NCBI GenBank assembly: GCA_019044685.2
Contig: JAGTXX020000009.1
Span: 558,001-622,000 of the forward strand
Direction: 5' to 3'
Length of the DNA stretch: 64,000 nucleotides
Source: Nannochloris sp. 'desiccata'
Taxonomy: Eukaryota > Chlorophyta > Trebouxiophyceae > Chlorellales > Chlorellaceae
Below, one piece after another: positions 57,499 through 64,000 of this stretch. The position numbers and the translations under genes are program-made. The notes below the pieces were generated by a model. The model was not told where the DNA came from. It was given only the letters and a program-made list of their open reading frames with translations, and did not search any database. The stretch's first letter is position 1. Each line of letters starts with the position of its first letter.

Positions 57499-57736
57499 CG
57501 CGAGTTATAGTGTCTAAATATTTTACTTGCTTCGTCAGCAAATGTGCTTCAATGAATTGATAGAAGACCAGTCACTACAAGCCCTTCAATTTAATGGCAA
57601 AGTGATCGAACGAACGAAGATGCTACTGCGATTGCATCTTCGATACGTCTACTTTACAATAATATACACCATAAAATTATTATTACGACTGATTGGCGCG
57701 GGGCACACCTTTCAAAATATAAAACCATGCAGCATT

Positions 57737-59638
57737 TTATTTCTTTTTCTTCCCGCCTCGTCGCTGTGGAGCAGCCGGCAAAGGCAGCACCGTCCCTCCA
57801 GCGACCTCCCCACTCCCAGCAATAATTTGCTGCGCCTCTATAAACACCATTAAATCACGCACTTGCTCTTGGAGATCGATAATGGTCGCAGTTTGCTCGG
57901 CAGCATTGGTGTCGGCGGCTTTTAATTTCACTGCAAAGTCTTTTTGATTCGCTAGCAAGGTATCATTCAGCTCTTTTAAGAACGCCGTTTCTTTCTTTGA
58001 TTTATCTAATTGACTAGTGAAGTGCACTAGCTTGCTTTCTAATTGCTGTTTCCTTCGTTCCGCCTCCACTGCTGCTCCTTCCGCCATGTCCTGGACCGCC
58101 TTTGCCACTTTAGGTTTCTCCTTTTCCTCTTCAATTCCAGCTTCTAATTCACGCTGTTGCTTCTCCAATAACCCTTCGTAATGATGCCGCTGTGAATCTA
58201 GCTGAGAAACTAATAAATGATTATATTCTTGTGCCAATACATCTAATTTACTGAGTACCATAGCTTCTTCCACGTCTGGATCCAGACCACCTCCATCATC
58301 ACCACCTTCTCCACTGCTATAGTGGCCACCGCCACCATGAACATGACTACAGCCGTTATGATGGTGATCATTACTACATTCTCCACCGCTATGACCACCA
58401 CAGGACGAAGAATCTCTCCTTCCCCGGGCACCTCTCGAGGCCCCAGGAGCTGGTACCTCTACCAACTTGCCATCAGTTTTACTTCGAATTAATCTATGCA
58501 CATACGCATCACTTGCATAATCCCATACCCGCTGTGACTCCAACTCCAACGCATACCCATGGCCGCTTTCTTGCCAATGCGTCGCTGCATGAGATCCTCG
58601 ATATCTTCCGCAGCCCACATGTCCACATATTAAACATATCCACAAATCATTAGGACTCCCACAGGAAGCGCAGTGTGAGGTGCTTTCTGTGGGGTGTTGG
58701 CAGTATCTGCACACAGGGCAGGAGGTGTCTCCCCATTGGCGTAGGCATTGATTATGGAACTTGTGATTGCAGACGGTGGTTACAATGCCAGACACGTGTT
58801 CATCCAGTCGTTCCAGACAAACAGGGCAGGAGGGGAGTTCTGTAGCGCCAGGAGGAGGTTTCGGTGGGTGATAATTCTTCTGTACTTGTTGCTGTGAAAT
58901 GACTGGTGGCAGTGGGGTTGTGGGTGCCGCTGTGCCAGCAGCAACTGAAGCAAACGTTGATGTAGTTCTAGTACTGCTATTAAGAGTCACCGCCTGCTCT
59001 CCTTTTCCTCCGCCACCTCCCCTGCTGCTATTATTATTGAAGCTCTCGCTTACTTCTACTTCTTTGACGTACAGTAATCTACATACAAACTCAGGCTCTA
59101 GTATACAAAATGGCTTTCCGTTGAAATCAGTATAGAAACCGTCAGCAGCTCCTTGAGCGTCAAAACGAAGAAGGACAAGACAAGTGGATTTGGCTGCTGA
59201 ATCGCGTCTGACGAGCCGGATATCTTTGACACGGTCAAAATAGGCACCTAGAAAGGTGCAGAGTTCGGGAAACCCCATGTCGGGGGGTAGAGAAAGGACA
59301 CAAAGTTGCTCAGTTCGTGATGGAGGTAGACCTGAAGAAGGGGCGGAGGTATTTGCAGAGAAAAACTGCTTCTCAGTAGCAAGGCTTGCATCTTCGTCGT
59401 CTATTAGGTGGCGGTACAGGTGTACTACGCCGGTAATATGCTCTACACGAGGGTTTCCAGCAGAGAAATTTAATAAGTCTATGTCAATATCTCCATCGTG
59501 GGCAGTGCCAGTGGTGTCGGTAGAAGATGGCTTTGAAGAAGGAGAAGAGGACGAGCTCGGTGTATCTGTTTTAGTCCTATGTCCTGAAGATTTCTTGTCT
59601 TCATTTTGCACTGTGCCGCGCACTTTGAGGCTATACAT
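57737..59638 (-). CDS. BRAP: BRAP/BRIZ-type RING and UBP-zinc-finger E3 ligase
   Basis: Single exon of 633 residues. Residues about 55-200 form the BRAP2 RRM-like domain (LCVLSLPPDMGFPELCTFLG; GFYTDFNGKPFCILEPE). The RING is CPVCLERLDEH ... TTVCNHKFHNQCLRQW ... CPVCR (about 270-310). The UBP zinc finger is CASCGSPNDLWICLICGHVG with GSHAATHWQESGHGYALEL (about 325-385). A His/Gly-rich stretch (about 410-440) is peculiar. Residues about 460-600 are coiled coil. Known: human BRAP tunes Ras signalling, and plant BRIZ1/BRIZ2 act in germination. Confidence 0.93.
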   Translation of the reverse strand: MYSLKVRGTVQNEDKKSSGHRTKTDTPSSSSSPSSKPSSTDTTGTAHDGDIDIDLLNFSAGNPRVEHITGVVHLYRHLIDDEDASLATEKQFFSANTSAPSSGLPPSRTEQLCVLSLPPDMGFPELCTFLGAYFDRVKDIRLVRRDSAAKSTCLVLLRFDAQGAADGFYTDFNGKPFCILEPEFVCRLLYVKEVEVSESFNNNSSRGGGGGKGEQAVTLNSSTRTTSTFASVAAGTAAPTTPLPPVISQQQVQKNYHPPKPPPGATELPSCPVCLERLDEHVSGIVTTVCNHKFHNQCLRQWGDTSCPVCRYCQHPTESTSHCASCGSPNDLWICLICGHVGCGRYRGSHAATHWQESGHGYALELESQRVWDYASDAYVHRLIRSKTDGKLVEVPAPGASRGARGRRDSSSCGGHSGGECSNDHHHNGCSHVHGGGGHYSSGEGGDDGGGLDPDVEEAMVLSKLDVLAQEYNHLLVSQLDSQRHHYEGLLEKQQRELEAGIEEEKEKPKVAKAVQDMAEGAAVEAERRKQQLESKLVHFTSQLDKSKKETAFLKELNDTLLANQKDFAVKLKAADTNAAEQTATIIDLQEQVRDLMVFIEAQQIIAGSGEVAGGTVLPLPAAPQRRGGKKKK

Positions 59639-59984
59639 CGTGGCTAAGAACAGTGACGGAAATAATTTGACAGATCACTTGCCAGGTATTTTTGAACGTA
59701 GCCACTCCATCGGAGCGTCTGGGAGTCTTATAAAATTCACGTTAAATCGAAATGCCTTGAAACATGGCCGGGCTCTTTGAAAAAGAGATGAAAACCGACG
59801 AAGAAAAGTGTAAACACCTGAAATTCAGCAGCGTTACAAGTCGCTCTCCTTCTTATTCCAGCCATTAAGTTAACTAAATTTAATTTGAGGACGTGTGAAG
59901 CTATAGGTAGAACATCACCAAACATGGATAGAAGCGTAATCTCCTGAACTGAATTTTAAACTGAGTGGTTTTTATTGAACGAAG
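59639..59984. other. Divergent promoter region, BRAP and carboxypeptidase
   Basis: No coherent gene. Likely promoter DNA for both divergent genes. Confidence 0.4.
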
Positions 59985-61590
59985 ATGACGAGCCCTAGGA
60001 GGCATGGCATGTTCAGAACATCCTTGATCTTAATTATATATTCTGTAATATGGGCGTTGGCAGCTTCAGTTGTGGCTTCACAGAAGCCAAGCTCTTCTGA
60101 ACCTGGCCTTGCCATCCCCGACTATTCTATCTATCACAGCCTGTAAGTCTATTTCCATGCTTCGAATTATTATCAGACATAGTACGAGCCCCAAGTATCT
60201 ATGGAAACATTCATCAAGTCCTTCCAGCCAACTTACCTAATATCTAATTCACAGCCACATTTTTCACAACAACAAAAATGCAGCAATGACGTCTTAACCG
60301 CCACCGCCACCACCGCCTCTAAATGTAGCGATATCATGTCTATCGAAGATCAAACTAAGACACTCGATGGTTATGCAACCACTATGAAAATCATCACAGT
60401 CGAGCCAGGTGGTCTTACAAACGATCACAGCAATAAAGCAAGACTGATAATTAATTTTGGTGAACATGGGCGGGAACTGATATCACCTGAGATAGCAATC
60501 CGCTTGTTAGAGACGTTATGCAATGAAGAAGCACGTAGAGCGCTTCTAAAAGCATACGGAATCTCCATAGATGTAGTTGATTCGCTTCTAAATAAAGTGG
60601 TCTATAAAATTATTCCAGTAGAAAATCCTGGTGGTCGGGAATTAGTGGAAGGTGGGGCTCTTTGCGAACGGAAAAAACGGCCGTGGCGTCGACCCAAATA
60701 GAAATTGGAACGTTCACTGGGGTTTTAAAGAAGCTGATTATGATCCTAATGAAGAATTCCCAGGATCAAAACCTTTTAGTGAGCCTGAAGTGGCCATATT
60801 ACAATCGCTAGCAGAGCAGTTCAAGCCCCATGTATGGCTCAACGTTCATAGCGGGATGGAAGCAATGTTTCTACCATATGATCATAAAAACGAAATCCCA
60901 AAGGGACCAGCAGCAGACGCTACACTGGCTATTTTAAACCAGCTCAACAAAGATCTGTGCAACGGGACGTGTGCTGTCGGCCCCGGTGGAAAGACGGTAG
61001 GGTATCTAGCACACGGCACAGCTACAGATTACATGCATGATGAGCTTGGTGTGGGTGTTGTGATGACGTGGGAAGTGTATGGAGACGATGATGCATCTTT
61101 TGAAGATTGTTTTAGGATGTTTAATCCCTTAACAAAGGAAGGATATACTAAAGTAGTGAATCAGTGGACAGCAGCAGTTTTTGCGTTAGTAGCTGCATTG
61201 CCAGGACATCCTGCTATACCTGAACTAAAGACCAATCCATTATCTGAAGGGAAAGAAAATAGCAGCAGCAGCAGCAGTATGTTTAACGAGAATCGAAGTG
61301 AGTCATCTTTGGGACGGAAAGGCGGGGGTGGTGGTGAAGCACTTCAAGGCAACAAATTGGCAATCGACAGTGAATCTAGTAAAGAACTAATAAATGAGGG
61401 TAGTGTTAATGCAGAAATGAAGATGCAGAGTGGTAATTATATGACTAGTGCAAGCAACAATATTGCTAGCTCTGCAGTGCTAGGCGTTGCTTGTGTTGCA
61501 TTTGCTCTCTATATATGGGGCAGAGGGTATAGAAGAGGGATATTGGGTGGTTTGAGGATGGTGAGACGGCGACAAGCCATCTCCTTGTAA
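59985..61590 (+). CDS. M14 zinc carboxypeptidase, membrane-anchored, with one frame break
   Basis: Exon 1 59985-60142 encodes a signal peptide. It joins at phase 2 to exon 2 from 60284, giving YHSLNDVL as in M14 starts. The active site is complete: FGEHGRELIS (zinc His and Glu), VWLNVHSGME (zinc His) and VMTWEVYGDD (catalytic Glu). The frame breaks at an A6 run (60672-60677). One A fewer gives ALCERKNGRGVDPNRNW, the conserved family block, while the strict frame stops at 60701. The C-terminus has a Ser/Gly-rich stalk and one transmembrane helix (SSAVLGVACVAFALYIW). The intact second half suggests a sequencing indel. Extracellular or vacuolar peptide trimming is inferred. Confidence 0.85.
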
Positions 61591-61759
61591 GACTTTAAAA
61601 GGAAAAATTGAGTTGGAAAACATAAATTAAAAATCATCTCAAAATCAGCGCCTTCAAGGTTGATCAGTTTCTGCTATATTAGCTTGAGCAGGGGCAATTC
61701 GCTCAATAAGAAATATTCTCCATATCCAATATCTTCCATTAAAGCTCCATTAAACAGAA

Positions 61760-62682
61760 ATGAGGCGAAAAAAGCACAAGAGCACGAAAAAAGCAGTGCA
61801 ATTTTACAAAATCAATTTTGGATTTAGACCACCGTATAAAGTTCTTTTAGATGGAAACTTTGTTCATGCTGTAGATGCACTTAAGTAAGTGGTATGCAAG
61901 GGTGATCATCGGTTTTCAATATGCAATGCATAAAGAATCAGCCGCAACTACTCTAATTTTTGCGCTTTTCTTCTCCAATTTGCAGACGAGGCGACGCGAA
62001 AGAGGAGGTATCAAAACTACTAGGAGATCCTGCACGTGTGTTTACAACTAAATGCGTCATGCACGAGCTCCGTGGCTTGGGCAAAGATTACATCGCAACC
62101 CGCCAAGCTTGCAAACGATATGCTCTACACAAGTGTGGCCACGAAGACCCAGTCTCCGCCGCGCAGTGCCTCGCTGAACAAGTAGTAGATGGAAATCATG
62201 AGCATTTCTTTATAGCCACACAGGATAGAGCGTTGCAAAGGCAAGTTATCAATCTGCCAGGCGGGGCGGTGCTCTACACCTCTGTCAATGGGATCCACAT
62301 AGAAAACCCCTCTGAAGCCCAGAAAAGGCATGTACAAGCAAAAGAAATAACCGGAGTGAGGTTTTTACCTCTTTTAACAAAAACAAAAGTGAAAAAAGAT
62401 GGATCTGATGGGTCTGGGGATGAGGAAGGCAGCAGCAATGGGGAAGAGGAAGAAAAGCGGCGGCCATTGACAGGCAAATTTAGAAGAAATATAGCAAAAG
62501 GACCAAATCCGTTATCTATGCAGAAGAAAAAGAAGAAAAAGGTTGATGCTGTTGGTGCACCTAGTGCTGTGCCTAGAGAAGTAGCATTAGATGGTGGGGA
62601 AAGAGAGCCGAAAGCAAAGAGACAGCGAAGGAGACGAGCGAGCCGCGGCAATGACGGTGAAGATATCATAGGTATTGATTAA
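61760..62682 (+). CDS. UTP23: UTP23, SSU processome PIN-domain protein
   Basis: Exons 61760-61884 and 61986-62682 join in phase 2 (AA|A), giving 273 residues. It begins MRRKKHKSTKKAVQFYKINF, the UTP23 opening. The PIN fold is degenerate (FRPPYKVLLDGNFVHA; FFIATQDRALQRQV). The Cys/His zinc finger typical of UTP23 is visible in ACKRYALHKCGHEDP. The C-terminal third is Lys/Arg/Glu-rich and nucleolar in character. Known role: early 18S rRNA processing with the snR30 snoRNA. Confidence 0.92.
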
Positions 62683-62816
62683 TTAATCTTTCTTGATTGA
62701 TTGATTGATTGATCGATAAAGTGGTGCATTCTACATTTAACTCAAACGGACGCAATAAGTGATGATACATGATACAGGTACTGTAATATCAACAGATAAC
62801 ATAAGGGTTTTTTTCC

Positions 62817-64000
62817 CTAATTTTGTTGACCACCACCACCACCGCCATGACCACTCTCACCGCCGCTCTCAGTTCTCAGATTACTATTAACAAAAGCACT
62901 ACCAATACCATTAATCGCGCGAATAGGAGATGGTATATCTTTTTTCAAATGCGTCGTACCAGGAGAGATTCCTCCTTTTGATGCCATACCTCCTGCAGGG
63001 TTCACGCCAACTCCTGGTTGCTGGAGCGGCTGCCCACCACCGGCACTGCCATGGCCACCCAATCTCGACGGAATTCCACCACTCTTCATGCTGTCTTTCT
63101 TTCCAAACGAGGACAAACTATTCATAGGGGTAAGATGTCCACTATTGGAATTACCCAACCCTTTCCACTGAGGCTTTCCACTGAGGCCGCCACCGCCAAA
63201 CAGATCATCATCTTCCAGGGGGCCTACATTTTTAATTACTTTAGGGATAGAAGGCTTCTTATCGAGGGTTTTACTGGGTGCAGTATTTGTACCTGGTAGA
63301 TGCTTTAGAGAACCTGCATCTGTTACGCCACCAATTTTTTTTCTGCGAGCATTCCCGCTATCAGGGCCAAGACCATCCCCAAGTTTGCTCTGTTGTTTCT
63401 GTGTAATATGCTCTAAGCCAGCAGATTCTGCGGTACCAGGCAGCTTTAAAGTAAGCGCATCATTATGTTTTATAAACCAATTTGCCAAGGCACCCATTGC
63501 CGCTTTATTTCTAACGTATTCTTTTTCATCGTCTGTGTCCATGCCAGATGAAGAGTGGCCGTCGTCTTTGCCATTTTTGGTTTGATTTCTATTCTTTTTG
63601 GCATTTCCTTTCTTGGGTCTTCCAGGTTTATTGCCAAATTTATTTAGATTGTCGCCAAGACGTGACTTCTTAGGTTTTTTTATACCCCCACCGCCGCTGG
63701 TGTCGTCAATGGCATTGCCCAGGTCGGAAGCCTCGCCACTGGCGGTGCCCATTCCGGTGCCGTGATCGCGTTTTCTCGAGCCTTTCTTGGAGGTTTTCTT
63801 TACTTTTTCCCCGTCGGTGTTTGTCTTGGGTTCCGTACCGCGAGGTATCCATGCGCCATCTGTACGTTTAATGTACTTCCATAGCTTGCCAGAGAGCCCA
63901 ATCCGGGAGAGGCGGGAACTTTTTTTATCAATCCATTCAATGTGTTCAGAAGTTTTCCTAGTCGCCGGGCTACGCAGTTTTATTTCATTGTAGCTCTCAG
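62817..64000 (-). CDS. Lysine/glycine-rich nuclear protein, truncated by the window edge
   Basis: The frame is open from the right edge (63999) to the stop at 62817, giving at least 394 residues; the 5' end lies outside. The first visible part is globular (RTDGAWIPRGTEPKT; LRSPATRKTSEHIEWIDKKS). The rest is Lys/Gly/Ser-rich, with GNKPGRPKKGN resembling an AT-hook, and a short helical part (KAAMGALANWFIKHNDALTL). A Gly run ends it. No family is recognised. A chromatin or RNA-binding role is only suggested by composition. Confidence 0.6.
   Translation of the reverse strand, partial: ESYNEIKLRSPATRKTSEHIEWIDKKSSRLSRIGLSGKLWKYIKRTDGAWIPRGTEPKTNTDGEKVKKTSKKGSRKRDHGTGMGTASGEASDLGNAIDDTSGGGGIKKPKKSRLGDNLNKFGNKPGRPKKGNAKKNRNQTKNGKDDGHSSSGMDTDDEKEYVRNKAAMGALANWFIKHNDALTLKLPGTAESAGLEHITQKQQSKLGDGLGPDSGNARRKKIGGVTDAGSLKHLPGTNTAPSKTLDKKPSIPKVIKNVGPLEDDDLFGGGGLSGKPQWKGLGNSNSGHLTPMNSLSSFGKKDSMKSGGIPSRLGGHGSAGGGQPLQQPGVGVNPAGGMASKGGISPGTTHLKKDIPSPIRAINGIGSAFVNSNLRTESGGESGHGGGGGGQQN

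Noticed and set aside
58899..59780. Plus frames opposite BRAP
   Set aside because: They cross a gene with intact RING and UBP motifs.

Overview
This is a stretch of eukaryotic nuclear DNA with about 35 protein genes packed on both strands. Most genes have one to four exons with GT-AG introns of roughly 60-270 bp and short intergenic gaps. The gene set points to a photosynthetic alga, most likely a unicellular green alga (inference). It contains a plastid-type glutathione reductase, a pheophorbide-oxygenase-like Rieske protein with a C-terminal CxxC, a Ycf45/SPD1-type ATPase, two proteins with twin-arginine thylakoid-lumen-like leaders, and a plant-type isoprenylcysteine methylesterase relative. 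It also contains a coiled-coil protein whose N-terminus resembles centriolar Bld10/CEP135, which suggests a flagellate or centriole-bearing lineage. No species is assigned.

Layout. 0-12 kb: GT47 exostosin (-), an unrecognised frame-broken gene (+), the Bld10/CEP135-like coiled-coil protein (+), a small unknown gene (+), and a large two-exon gene (-) joining an EXD1-like exonuclease fold to a Ycf45/SPD1 ATPase. 12-24 kb: PAP2/sphingomyelin-synthase-like protein (+), MAPEG/MGST3 (+), mitochondrial bS6 (-), a small unknown gene (+), an AAAP amino acid transporter (+), a carboxylesterase (-), a lumenal SnoaL-like protein (+), a second frame-broken gene (-), and an unknown protein ending in a ubiquitin-like domain (+). 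24-34 kb: FANCI (-) divergent from a CREST-like membrane protein (+), a DnaJ protein (-), and a divergent pair of small acidic genes. 34-45 kb: a TIR-bounded minisatellite element, the Rieske oxygenase (+), a secreted trypsin (-), Timeless (+), and a decayed retroelement RNase H domain between 70-bp direct repeats. 45-64 kb: ZIP transporter (+), PRPP synthetase (-), TMEM41-like VTT protein (+), a lumen-type methyltransferase (+), a decayed F-box gene (-), RPB3 (+), glutathione reductase (-), an unknown probably plastid protein (-), BRAP/BRIZ E3 ligase (-), M14 carboxypeptidase with one frame break (+), UTP23 (+) and a truncated lysine-rich gene at the right edge (-).

There is no operon logic. 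Neighbours share only divergent or convergent intergenic DNA. FANCI and Timeless both serve replication-fork and crosslink stability. Glutathione reductase, MGST3, the lumenal proteins and the Rieske oxygenase reflect plastid redox and chlorophyll metabolism.

The most unusual items are the EXD1-like/Ycf45 architecture, the nested-TIR minisatellite element, the C-terminal ubiquitin-like protein, and a recurrent pattern of single extra bases in short homopolymers that break otherwise coherent genes. That last pattern may be assembly error or real decay. No convincing new multi-gene system was found. No tRNA, rRNA or CRISPR was seen.
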